DNA from: Actinomycetota bacterium | Lineage (GTDB): Bacteria > Actinomycetota > Thermoleophilia > Gaiellales > Gaiellaceae | NCBI GenBank assembly: GCA_005883355.1 | Contig: VAXG01000108.1 | Location: 1 to 39,375, forward strand | Length of the DNA: 39,375 nucleotides | Reading direction: 5' to 3' | Shown: positions 30,626-39,375 of the stretch, piece by piece | Numbering within the stretch: position 1 is the stretch's first letter | How the letters are laid out: every line of letters starts with the position of its first letter | Made by a program: the position numbers and the translations under genes | Notes under the pieces: generated by a model | What the model saw: the letters and a program-made list of their open reading frames with translations, nothing else | What the model was told of the DNA's origin: nothing | The model's database searches: none

Positions 30626-31203
30626 GCCGGCACGATCTGCTTCGTCTGCTCGATCAGCGCGCGCAGGTCGAACGGCTTGCCGACAAAGGCCTGCGCACCA
30701 CGCTGAGCCGCTTCATTTCCTGCGTCGAGTTGACCGCTGAACATGACGACCGGGATCGAGCCGACACCGTGCCGCTCCTGCACCCGTCGCAACATCTCCC
30801 AGCCGTCGACTTGCGGCATCATCACGTCGAGGAGGATCAGATCGGGCGCCTCGTCTTCGAGCGCGGCCAGCCCGTCTTCCGCGTTCGCAGCTTCGCGAAC
30901 GGCGTAGCCTTCCATCTCGAGATTGATGCGCACGACTTCGCGGACCTGCGGATCGTCGTCGACGAGCAGCACGAGCGGGCCGCGTGCCGGCTTCCCCGGA
31001 CCGGAGCGCTCGAGGAAGGCCTCGAGGTCACCGCGCTTGTAGCGGCGATGGCCACCGGGTGTGTAGAAGGCCGGGACTCGCCCGACGTCGGACCATTTTC
31101 TGATCGTGCTCTGAGCGACGCCCAGGAACTTCGCCGCCTGACCGAGGGTCAGCCAGTCGCTCTCGCCTGAAGCAGCCCGCCGGCCCGGTTCTCGCGTGGC
31201 CAT
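30622..31203 (-). CDS. BldC/MerR-like HTH fused to a C-terminal receiver domain
   Basis: 193 residues from ATG 31203. The DNA-binding domain (about 16-66) is WLTLGQAAKFLGVAQSTIRKW followed by VPAFYTPGGHRRYKRGDLEAFL, the excisionase/BldC-type winged helix. A receiver domain (about 76-190) has VDDDPQ, phosphoacceptor Asp126 in LLDVMMPQVDGW, FSGQ and FVGKPF. Most response regulators place the receiver first, so this order is unusual. No histidine kinase gene is adjacent. A leaderless TAGATT box precedes it. The coupled PAP2 phosphatase suggests an envelope-related output. Confidence 0.9.
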   Translation of the reverse strand: MATREPGRRAASGESDWLTLGQAAKFLGVAQSTIRKWSDVGRVPAFYTPGGHRRYKRGDLEAFLERSGPGKPARGPLVLLVDDDPQVREVVRINLEMEGYAVREAANAEDGLAALEDEAPDLILLDVMMPQVDGWEMLRRVQERHGVGSIPVVMFSGQLDAGNEAAQRGAQAFVGKPFDLRALIEQTKQIVPA

Positions 31204-31209
31204 ACCGCG

Positions 31210-31215
31210 AATCTA
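31210..31215 (-). promoter_or_regulatory. -10-like TAGATT, leaderless arrangement
   Basis: Minus-strand hexamer 6 nt before ATG 31203; no Shine-Dalgarno. The partial -35 TGTTAA (31238-31233) is 17 nt further upstream. Confidence 0.55.
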
Positions 31216-31245
31216 CCCAAACGTGCGCCTTCTTAACACCCTTGT

Positions 31246-31473
31246 TCAGGGAGTAATGGTCGAACCTTGCTCTCCGCCGGTCGGAATGTGGAGCGTGCGG
31301 TCGAACGTGACCGTCCGGTCCGGCCGGGGGTTGTCCTGGATCGCCTGCCCGAGAGCGACCCCCAGGGCGAAGACCAGGACGATCACGAGCACGCGAATGG
31401 CCCAGCGGATCGTCTCCTGTCGGCGCCTCAGCCGGCGGCGTTCGTTGCGATCGACGGGGGTCAGCGCAGTCAA
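31246..31473 (-). CDS. small single-pass membrane protein
   Basis: 75 residues from TTG 31473, which forms a TTGA overlap with the preceding gene's stop. A basic cytoplasmic start (VDRNERRRLRRRQETIRWAI) leads into one transmembrane helix (VLVIVLVFALGVALGQAI). About 30 residues lie outside (DNPRPDRTVTFDRTLHIP). No family recognised. It is the last gene of the Mfd-to-DUF501 series. Confidence 0.7.
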   Translation of the reverse strand: MTALTPVDRNERRRLRRRQETIRWAIRVLVIVLVFALGVALGQAIQDNPRPDRTVTFDRTLHIPTGGEQGSTITP

Positions 31474-31784
31474 GGCTTGTAGTCGACGGCGCCGCGCTGG
31501 TAGAGGTGGAATGCGGCGTCTTCCACGAGGGCGAGCGTTCGCGGCCAACCCGGCGTAGCGGCGTGCTCGGAAACCGCATCGCGGACCCATGCCTCGGCCC
31601 GGTCGTAGATGGCCACCAGCTCCTCGAGCGTGAAGGTCTGCCCGATGCGGCGGCGCAGTTCTCCCGTGACAACCTCGAGTTGCGCGGCCAAGCGGTCAGC
31701 GGCCACGGGATCACGCGACGCCGCCTGGAAGCGGCGGTAGCCGTCTTCCCACTCTCGTCTCGCGACGTCGACCACTACCGACAC
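31470..31784 (-). CDS. conserved-looking helical protein of unknown function
   Basis: 104 residues from GTG 31784. Mostly helical: DVARREWEDGYRRFQAA, LAAQLEVVTGELRRRIGQTF, LEELVAIYDRAEAWVRDAV, and LVEDAAFHLYQRGAVDYKP. No signal peptide or membrane segment. I do not recognise the family. It follows DUF501 by 18 nt, has a TAGGTT box of its own, and is coupled to the small membrane protein gene, so a joint role at the membrane is possible. Confidence 0.7.
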   Translation of the reverse strand: MSVVVDVARREWEDGYRRFQAASRDPVAADRLAAQLEVVTGELRRRIGQTFTLEELVAIYDRAEAWVRDAVSEHAATPGWPRTLALVEDAAFHLYQRGAVDYKP

Positions 31785-31792
31785 GGGCGCAG

Positions 31793-31798
31793 AACCTA
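31793..31798 (-). promoter_or_regulatory. -10-like TAGGTT, leaderless arrangement
   Basis: Minus-strand hexamer ending 8 nt before GTG 31784. Confidence 0.4.
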
Positions 31799-31802
31799 TC
31801 CG

Positions 31803-32261
31803 TTACGCAGCGCAGCAAACAGACGGCCACGCCGGACCTGCCTCGGCGAGGATCCGCTCGCCGAGCTCGTAGCCCGGACGGGCGAGCGCGAACGCCACGT
31901 GTGCGTGCAGACACTTGATGCTCCCGGCACCGGCGCTCGCACCGCCCACGCCGAGGTCGAGCTCGGGTCGAAGCTCCCGTTGCTCGGCGTGGGCGCGCTC
32001 CAGGCTCGCCGCCAGCCGGGGATCCTCGGCGGCAGCTCGGCTCCAGCGCTCGACGCCCCCGGCCGCCTCGAGCCTCGACACCGCCGCGACGAGCTCGGAA
32101 CACGTGAGCCAGAACGTCGTCGGAAACGGCTTGCCGCTTTCGTCGAACGCGTGCTGCTCCGTGACCGCAGGATGCCCGAATGGACACCGGACGACGACGC
32201 GTCTAAAGGCGCGTGGGGGCCTGCCTAGCTGGCGCTCGACGACCGCGCGATCACTTTCCAT
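31803..32261 (-). CDS. DUF501 family protein
   Basis: 152 residues from ATG 32261, overlapping the FtsB-like stop by 11 nt. Family features: VERQLGRPPRAFRRVVVRCPFGHPAV, FPTTFWLTCSELVAAVSRLEAAGG and SIKCLHAHVAFALA. The conserved Cys and His residues (RCPFGHP, TCSE, KCLHAH) suggest a metal site, but no activity is established. It is commonly next to divIC/ftsB and enolase in actinobacteria, as here. Confidence 0.85.
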   Translation of the reverse strand: MESDRAVVERQLGRPPRAFRRVVVRCPFGHPAVTEQHAFDESGKPFPTTFWLTCSELVAAVSRLEAAGGVERWSRAAAEDPRLAASLERAHAEQRELRPELDLGVGGASAGAGSIKCLHAHVAFALARPGYELGERILAEAGPAWPSVCCAA

Positions 32262-32592
32262 CGCCGCCGATCGTAGTGGAGTGGCTTTTCCTCCAGGCCT
32301 GAATGCCCTTGACGATGAAGAGGTGCTCGCCGGGGCGGATGAAACCGAGCCGCCGCGCCTCGCGCGCGAGCGCGTCGCTGCTGGCCGAGAACTGAAGCCG
32401 ATCCTGCAGGACACGCTTCTCGCTCGCCAGGCGGCCGACCTCGGCGCGCCTCGACGAGAGCTCGTGGCTCGTCTGGAGCCAGCTTCTGAGCGGGTGGTAG
32501 TACGCGTAGCCGATCGCCAGCACGAGCACGACGGCAAGCCACCGCCGCGCAAGGGAGGCGAGCGGTGGACGTCGCGAAGCCCGTGCAGCCAT
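32251..32592 (-). CDS. FtsB/DivIC-like septum formation initiator
   Basis: 113 residues from ATG 32592; a TTG at 32631 would add 13 residues. One transmembrane helix (WLAVVLVLAIGYAYY) follows a short basic cytoplasmic start. A coiled coil (HELSSRRAEVGRLASEKRVLQDRLQF) and the membrane-proximal domain AREARRLGFIRPGEHLFIV follow. This matches DivIC/FtsB, a bitopic cell-division protein that works with FtsL and FtsQ. Located after pyruvate kinase and before DUF501. Confidence 0.87.
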   Translation of the reverse strand: MAARASRRPPLASLARRWLAVVLVLAIGYAYYHPLRSWLQTSHELSSRRAEVGRLASEKRVLQDRLQFSASSDALAREARRLGFIRPGEHLFIVKGIQAWRKSHSTTIGGDGK

Positions 32593-32661
32593 GAGCGCAG
32601 GATTCGCGGCAGCCCAGCCCGCTCCTTTCAAGAGGGTCGCCGGGCGGACCCAACCAATGTT

Positions 32662-34083
32662 CTAGAGAACGACGTCGACCTTGATGACGTTTGTCGAGCC
32701 GGGGATGTTGACCGCCGTGCCCGCGGTGATCACAACGGTGTCGCCCGAATCGATCAACCCTGCTTCTTTGGCCGCGTGCAGCGAACGGTTCCAGAGATCC
32801 TCGACGTCCTTGCATTCGGGAATCCAGATCGGCGTCACTCCCCACTCGATCGCCATCTGATGCACCGACCACTGCTTGTGGGTCAGCGCGACGATGGGCC
32901 GGCGCGGGCGCAGCCTCGCGACCGCTGACGCCGTACGTCCGGTGAAGGTGGGAACGAGCATCGCCTTCGCGCCGAGCGCCTCCGCGAGGTCGCACGCCGC
33001 GTTGGACATGGCGTTTCCAATCGTCGGGTCCTCGGTCGCTTCGGGAATCTGATGGCGGTAGCCGAGGCTCGGCTCGACCGCGCGGGCGATCCGGTCCATC
33101 GTCTGCACCGCCTGCACCGGGTACTCGCCCATCGCGGTTTCGCCAGAGAGCATGATCGCCGAAGTGCCGTCGAGGACGGCGTTCGCGACATCGCTGGCCT
33201 CCGCACGCGTCGGCTCGGGATGGTGGATCATCGACTCGAGCATCTGCGTCGCAGTGATCACGGGCTTCCCTCGCTCCAGTGCCTTCGAGATGATCCGCTT
33301 CTGCACGAGTGGCACGAGCTCCGGGCCGATCTCGACGCCGAGATCGCCGCGGGCAACCATGACCGCATCCGCCTCGTGGAGCACGTCGTCGAGCGCGTCG
33401 ACCGCCTCGGCCTTCTCGATCTTCGCGATCACGTGAGCGGTCGATCCTTCCTGTTCGATGAGTGCCTTCAGGTCGCGGACATCAGCAGCGGACCGCACGA
33501 ACGACAGCGCGATGAAGTCGCACCCGAGCTCGAGCGCGAACTCGAGGTCATCGAGGTCCTTCCGCGTCAGCGAGGGGATCGGGATTGGAACCCCGGGAAG
33601 GTTTACGCCCTTGTTCGACGTCACGGTGCCTCCCACGACGACTGCGCAGCGGGCACGGCCGGACTCGACCTCGTCGACGCGAAGACGGATCATCCCGTCG
33701 TCGATCAGCACCTCGTGTCCCTGTTGCAAGACCTCGCCGATGGCGGCGGGCGCAATCGGCAGCTCGCCGTTCCGCGCGCCGTCGCCGCCGGTCACCACGA
33801 TCACATCCGACCCCTGGACGAGGTCGAGGGGCAGGTCGAGCCCACCGACGCGGAACTTCGGCCCCTGAAGGTCGCCGATCAGCGCAAGCGGCCGGCCGAC
33901 CTCCTCCTGGACGTCACGAACGAGCTTCGCGCGGCCCGCATGATCTTCATGAGTCCCGTGTGAGAGGTTGAGTCGCGCCGCGTCCATCCCCGCGTCGACG
34001 AGCTCCCGCACCTTCTCGGGCGTCGAGCAGGCAGGCCCGATCGTCGCGACGATCTTCGTCCGGCGCGGCGTCACTGGAGCCAT
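32662..34083 (-). CDS. pyk: pyruvate kinase
   Basis: 473 residues from ATG 34083. Full-length family features: RRTKIVATIGPAC, NLSHGTHEDH, HVIAKIEKAEAV, and MVARGDLGVEIG, then KPVITATQMLESM with EPTRAEASDVANAVLDG. It transfers phosphate from phosphoenolpyruvate to ADP. A TAACCT -10-like box lies 6 nt upstream of the start, although enolase ends only 25 nt earlier. Enolase and pyruvate kinase are consecutive glycolytic steps. Confidence 0.96.
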   Translation of the reverse strand: MAPVTPRRTKIVATIGPACSTPEKVRELVDAGMDAARLNLSHGTHEDHAGRAKLVRDVQEEVGRPLALIGDLQGPKFRVGGLDLPLDLVQGSDVIVVTGGDGARNGELPIAPAAIGEVLQQGHEVLIDDGMIRLRVDEVESGRARCAVVVGGTVTSNKGVNLPGVPIPIPSLTRKDLDDLEFALELGCDFIALSFVRSAADVRDLKALIEQEGSTAHVIAKIEKAEAVDALDDVLHEADAVMVARGDLGVEIGPELVPLVQKRIISKALERGKPVITATQMLESMIHHPEPTRAEASDVANAVLDGTSAIMLSGETAMGEYPVQAVQTMDRIARAVEPSLGYRHQIPEATEDPTIGNAMSNAACDLAEALGAKAMLVPTFTGRTASAVARLRPRRPIVALTHKQWSVHQMAIEWGVTPIWIPECKDVEDLWNRSLHAAKEAGLIDSGDTVVITAGTAVNIPGSTNVIKVDVVL

Positions 34084-34089
34084 GCTCGC

Positions 34090-34095
34090 AGGTTA
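34090..34095 (-). promoter_or_regulatory. -10-like TAACCT, leaderless arrangement
   Basis: Minus-strand hexamer ending 6 nt before ATG 34083 of pyruvate kinase. Confidence 0.4.
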
Positions 34096-34108
34096 GCGCC
34101 GCGACACG

Positions 34109-36186
<2,078 letters not shown>

Positions 36187-37206
36187 CTACTGAGACGTCG
36201 TGGTGGTCGTGCCCGTGAGGGTCGCGCAGGGATCAGGGTTCGGCTGGTACCCGACCTGGTACTTGATGCCGGACTTGCAGAAGCTCTGCTTCTTCTTGTC
36301 GACCCACTTCGTCATCGCCTCATTCTTCTTCTGCTGCTCGAGCTGCTGCTTGATCGACGCCTGAACCTTGCTGAGCGAGCTCGTCTGCGCTGCCTTGACG
36401 GCGGAGAGGGCCTGGATGATGTGGTAGCCGTACTGCGTGTGGATCGGGGCTGAGAGCTCGCCCTTCTTCAAGTTGAAGGCGGTCTTGTCGAACGCCGGGA
36501 CGGTCTGCCCCTTGGAGACGGTCAGCTTGCCGCCGTTCGAGGCAGAGCCCGGATCCTTCGAGTACTTCTTCGCCAGCTTCGCGAAGTTCGCGCCGGCCTT
36601 CAGCTGCGCGTAGAGCTGGTCGGCGAGAGCCTTCTTCGCAACGAGGATGTGTCGCACCTCCCGCGTCTGCGGCTGCCCGTACTGGGACTTGTGGGAGTTG
36701 TAGTAGGCCTTGACCTCGTCCTTCGAGACGCTGACGTTACCGGTCACCTTCTTGAAGAGCTCTTCCGAGATCAGCTGGGCGCGGACCTCTTCCTTCGCCT
36801 GATCCTGTGTGAGCCCCTGCTGTTTGAGCGTCTTCTCGTAGCGCTGCTCGCTGCCGCCGTAGAACTGCTTCTTCAGTTGCTCGATGCGCTTGTTCACTTT
36901 GTCGTCGGTGATGTTGATTCCCATTCCTTCGGCCTCTTGCTCGAACTCGGCCCGCTGGATCAGGAATGTGACCGCCTGGCCCTTGAGTTGCTCGTACTCG
37001 GTGCTCCCTGGCTTCGGAAAGGGACGCTTCTGCGACTGGTAGCTCGTCTTCGCGCGGTCCATCAGCGACTGGAACTGGTCCTTCGTGATCGGCTTCGAGC
37101 CGACGACGGCGGCGTCGTTGGAGCTCAGGGTCGCGGTCGAGGTGCCACCGCAGCCGGCGACCAGGAGCACGAGCAAGCAGAACGCGAGAAGAATGAGTCG
37201 TTTCAT
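36187..37206 (-). CDS. lipoprotein peptidyl-prolyl isomerase (PrsA/SurA-like)
   Basis: 339 residues from ATG 37206. The lipobox LVAGC (Cys19) ends a 19-residue leader, so it is a membrane-anchored lipoprotein. A SurA-like N-terminal helical region covers about 40-165 (LIQRAEFEQEAEGMGINI, TLKQQGLTQDQAKEEVRAQLISEELF), followed by a parvulin domain (about 175-270) with REVRHILVAKK, YSKDPGSASNGGKL and YGYHIIQ. It assists folding of secreted proteins. Lys-rich composition stands out from neighbours. A five-codon upstream ORF overlaps its start. Confidence 0.9.
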   Translation of the reverse strand: MKRLILLAFCLLVLLVAGCGGTSTATLSSNDAAVVGSKPITKDQFQSLMDRAKTSYQSQKRPFPKPGSTEYEQLKGQAVTFLIQRAEFEQEAEGMGINITDDKVNKRIEQLKKQFYGGSEQRYEKTLKQQGLTQDQAKEEVRAQLISEELFKKVTGNVSVSKDEVKAYYNSHKSQYGQPQTREVRHILVAKKALADQLYAQLKAGANFAKLAKKYSKDPGSASNGGKLTVSKGQTVPAFDKTAFNLKKGELSAPIHTQYGYHIIQALSAVKAAQTSSLSKVQASIKQQLEQQKKNEAMTKWVDKKKQSFCKSGIKYQVGYQPNPDPCATLTGTTTTTSQ

Positions 37207-37220
37207 GGAAAAAGCGCCAT
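37203..37220 (-). other. possible five-codon leader ORF (MALFP)
   Basis: ATG GCG CTT TTT CCA TGA on the minus strand; its stop TGA overlaps the start of the foldase gene as ATGA. No clear Shine-Dalgarno precedes either start, so translation of the leader is speculative. Confidence 0.25.
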
Positions 37221-37256
37221 TTGCAGCGGATTCGTCACGCTGCCTGACGCGCGGCC

Positions 37257-37262
37257 AGTATA
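37257..37262 (-). promoter_or_regulatory. -10-like TATACT for the foldase-enolase operon
   Basis: Minus-strand TATACT about 50 nt before ATG 37206 in the intergenic region. Of 37207-37370 the rest holds a terminator hairpin and no supported gene. Confidence 0.5.
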
Positions 37263-37321
37263 GCAGCGACTAGCGACGTGACTTCCGCTCTGCCGACGCC
37301 GCAACTCGAACTGGACCTGGA

Positions 37322-37356
37322 ACGAGGAATGGCGCCGCCATGGCGCCACTCCTCGT
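37322..37356 (-). terminator. terminator hairpin after the CHRD gene
   Basis: Arms 37322-37336 and 37342-37356 pair over 15 positions with one mismatch around a 5-nt loop. It starts 14 nt past the CHRD stop codon and separates that gene from the foldase promoter. No T-run follows. Confidence 0.65.
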
Positions 37357-37370
37357 CATGCGTTCCGAAA

Positions 37371-37808
37371 CTAGCCGCGGGCGAGTTGCCCCCGAATCTC
37401 ACCGGCCGGGTTTTTCGTGGTGTGGACGTTCACATACAGCAGGTGCTTCTTGAACGCCGACATCAACGCGGGGGTGATATTTGCCGTGCCGGTTACGCCG
37501 CTCGTGCACGGGGCGCAGAGCGGGACGACGACGTTGCCTGATTTTCCCTTGGCCGCCATGTGGATGTGCGCCTGTGTCGCCGGCCCCGTCAGCTTTGCGA
37601 AGGTCAGCTTCCACTTGAGCGTCGTGCCGCTGAGAGTCGCCTTGAACAACCCATGTGCAGCAGGGTGCTTGACGACTTGCTTCGGGATCTCCTGACCGGA
37701 CGAAAGCGCGGCCGTCCAGACCGTTTTCTGGGTCGCGGCGAGCGAGAGCGCGGCCAGGGCCAGGGTGCAGACGGCGCCGGCAGCAATCAGTGTTACGAGC
37801 TTCTTCAC
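37371..37808 (-). CDS. secreted CHRD-domain protein
   Basis: 145 residues from GTG 37808, preceded by AAGGAGG at ideal spacing. Signal peptide about 1-25 (LVTLIAAGAVCTLALAAL). The CHRD domain spans the rest: WTAALSSGQEIPKQV, GLFKATLSGTTLKWKLTF, THxxx-like AHIHMAAKGKSGNVVV, and LLYVNVHTTKNPAGEIRGQL. A CAPC pair might form a disulfide. CHRD domains occur in chordin and many bacterial secreted proteins; molecular function in bacteria is not defined. It interrupts the common Mfd-foldase-MazG order and has its own promoter region and terminator. Confidence 0.88.
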   Translation of the reverse strand: MKKLVTLIAAGAVCTLALAALSLAATQKTVWTAALSSGQEIPKQVVKHPAAHGLFKATLSGTTLKWKLTFAKLTGPATQAHIHMAAKGKSGNVVVPLCAPCTSGVTGTANITPALMSAFKKHLLYVNVHTTKNPAGEIRGQLARG

Positions 37809-37846
37809 GGGCTCCTCCTTGTGGGCTTTGCCTGCCCCTCGTTGTG

Positions 37847-37865
37847 GTATTGCAATACAGGTATT
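37847..37865. promoter_or_regulatory. operator-like triple half-site upstream of the CHRD gene
   Basis: Three alternating 5-nt half-sites GTATT-GC-AATAC-AG-GTATT, 2-nt spacers. The first two form a perfect 12-bp palindrome (37847-37858). The site lies 39-57 nt before the CHRD start, where a promoter would be expected, and just before the Mfd stop. Confidence 0.5.
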
Positions 37866-37902
37866 CGTTGAAACCGCGTCGCCGGTTTGCGGGGCCCGGA
37901 GG

Positions 37903-39375
37903 CTAGTCCCGCTGAAGGCTCTGGAGAGCATCGACGAGTCGCAACGCCTGCGGGAAACCCTCTTCCCGTAGCGACACCTCACGGTTCGCCGTGGTGTAGA
38001 CGGCGGTGTCGATCCGCCGCCGCAGGTTGCGGAGCTCTTCCGAGCCGAGCACGATCTGCCCGACGCTGGCCTTGCCGCCGCGGAAGACGAAGTAGTCGGC
38101 GCCCGCGCGTGCCAGCTTCAGCTTTGCCTCCTGAATCAGGAAGAGATTCTCGACGGGCTCGGGCAGCGGCCCGAAGCGGTCCTCGGTCCCGGCCTGCAGC
38201 TCGCGCAGCTCGTCCTCGGACTCGCTCAGCGCCAGCCGGCGATGGAGGTCGATCTTGAGGGCCTCCGACGCGATGTAGTCCGGTGGAACGTACGCGTCCA
38301 CCCGCGCGTCGACGCGGACGGGGCGCGCGGCGACGCGTCGCTCGCCGGAGAGCTCGGCAACGGCCTCGGCAAGCATCTCCACGTACAGCTCGAAGCCGAG
38401 CGCCGCAACGTGGCCCGACTGCTCGTCGCCGAGCAGGTTGCCGGCGCCGCGAATCTCGAGATCGCGCATCGCGATCGCGAAGCCGGCGCCGAGCTCGGTG
38501 TGGTCCGCGAGGGTGGCCAGCCGCGCGCGTGCCTCGGGAGTCAACTCCGACATGTCCGGATAGAAGAGGAACGCGTGGGCCGTCACGTCGGACCGGCCGA
38601 CACGCCCGCGGATCTGGTAGAGCTGCGAGAGGCCGAGCTGATCGGCACGCTCGACGATCAGGGTGTTCGCCTGCGGGATGTCGAGGCCCGACTCGATGAT
38701 GGTCGTCGACACGAGCACGTCCGCGTCGCCCCGCAGGAAGGCGTGCATCTTCTCCTCGAGCTCGCGCTCGCGCATCTGGCCGTGCGCGGCGAGGAAGCGC
38801 AGGTTCGGCGCAAGTTGTTGCAGCTTCTCGAGCGCCTCGTCGATCGTCTCGACGCGATTGTGGAGGTAGAAGGCTTGCCCGTCCCGCTCCACCTCGCGCT
38901 CGAGGGCGAGCTTGATCGCTTCCTCGTCATACTCGCCCACGGTCGTGCGGATCGGGCGACGACCTTCCGGCGGCGTCTCGATGATCGAGATGTCGCGCAG
39001 GCCGGAGAGCGACATGTGCAGCGTGCGTGGAATCGGCGTCGCGCTCAGCGTGAGCACGTCGACCTCGAGCCGCAGCGCGCGCAACAACTCTTTCTGGGCG
39101 ACGCCGAAGCGTTGCTCCTCGTCGAGGATGACGAGCCCGAGCTCCTTCGGGATGACGTCGCGACTCAGAACCCGATGCGTGCCGATCAGGACGTCGACCT
39201 TGCCGGCCTGGAAATCTGCGAGCACCTGCTTCACCTCCCGCGGAGGGCGGAAGCGCGAGACCATCTCGACACGCACGGGAAAGTCGCGGTAGCGCTCGCG
39301 GAAGGTGTGCCAGTGCTGCTCCGCGAGAATCGTCGTCGGGGCGAGCATCAGCGTCTGCTTCCCGTTGACGGCCAC
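37903..39375 (-). CDS. mfd: transcription-repair coupling factor Mfd, C-terminal part (partial)
   Basis: The last 490 residues are present; the gene continues past the right edge. Visible parts of the superfamily 2 translocase are motif II DEEQRFG, LTLSATPIPRTLHMSLSGLRD, the second RecA-like lobe with ESGLDIPQANTLIVERADQLGLSQLYQIRGRVGRS, and the C-terminal TRCF domain (KIDLHRRLALSESEDELRELQAGTEDRFGPLPEPVENLF). Mfd removes stalled RNA polymerase and recruits UvrA at lesions. RecG is excluded by the TRCF domain. Confidence 0.93.
   Translation of the reverse strand: MAVNGKQTLMLAPTTILAEQHWHTFRERYRDFPVRVEMVSRFRPPREVKQVLADFQAGKVDVLIGTHRVLSRDVIPKELGLVILDEEQRFGVAQKELLRALRLEVDVLTLSATPIPRTLHMSLSGLRDISIIETPPEGRRPIRTTVGEYDEEAIKLALEREVERDGQAFYLHNRVETIDEALEKLQQLAPNLRFLAAHGQMRERELEEKMHAFLRGDADVLVSTTIIESGLDIPQANTLIVERADQLGLSQLYQIRGRVGRSDVTAHAFLFYPDMSELTPEARARLATLADHTELGAGFAIAMRDLEIRGAGNLLGDEQSGHVAALGFELYVEMLAEAVAELSGERRVAARPVRVDARVDAYVPPDYIASEALKIDLHRRLALSESEDELRELQAGTEDRFGPLPEPVENLFLIQEAKLKLARAGADYFVFRGGKASVGQIVLGSEELRNLRRRIDTAVYTTANREVSLREEGFPQALRLVDALQSLQRD

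Overview
The window looks like chromosomal core DNA of a high-G+C actinobacterium, most likely of the class Thermoleophilia (Gaiellales or Solirubrobacterales). I infer this from gene content, not a database match: a CysO-type cysteine pathway, a short housekeeping sigma factor, a BldC-like HTH fused to a receiver domain, tandem small cupredoxins and a DUF501/FtsB/enolase/MazG/PrsA/Mfd gene order. Genes are tightly packed, often overlapping by 1 or 4 bases, with frequent GTG and TTG starts. I see no tRNA, rRNA, CRISPR, prophage or intact insertion sequence.

Layout. 1-372: tail of an unknown gene and a small Cys-rich ORF. 390-4694 (+): amidohydrolase, APC permease, acetamidase/formamidase and an HxlR regulator. 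4642-7279 (-): two M20 peptidases. 7302-8378 (-): housekeeping sigma factor. 8488-9285 (-): membrane-anchored TPR protein. 9333-12870 (+): five overlapping genes for sulfur-carrier-dependent cysteine synthesis (rhodanese-MoeB fusion, CysO, a methyltransferase, CysM, Mec). 12860-15055 (-): two cupredoxins and a CBS/CorC membrane protein. 15103-16930: a divergent MBL hydrolase and radical SAM enzyme whose start codons overlap. 17013-19038 (+): NarL-type response regulator, an unusual histidine kinase and a small protein. 19065-19179: paired REP-like palindromes. 19206-21819 (-): FAD enzyme, VOC protein, 51-aa basic protein, ferredoxin, receiver-like protein. 21877-22591 (+): Rieske protein and DUF309. 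22588-28765 (-): coupled run SpoIIE-type phosphatase, GDPD, L,D-transpeptidase, TlpA, CcmH, CcdA. 28882-29891: small membrane proteins and a zinc ribbon. 30080-31203 (-): HTH-receiver protein and PAP2 phosphatase. 31246-39375 (-): Mfd, CHRD protein, PrsA-like foldase, MazG, enolase, pyruvate kinase, FtsB-like protein, DUF501 and two small proteins.

Two themes stand out. First, many genes that head a transcription unit have a TANNNT -10-like hexamer only 6-10 nt before the start codon and no Shine-Dalgarno sequence, which suggests widespread leaderless transcription. Second, within operons the stop and start codons commonly overlap as NTGA, and two cases appear to use non-standard starts: CTG in CTGA for the PAP2 gene and ATA in ATAA for the FAD gene. 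The most interesting pathway unit is the five-gene cysteine cluster with an embedded, uncharacterised methyltransferase.
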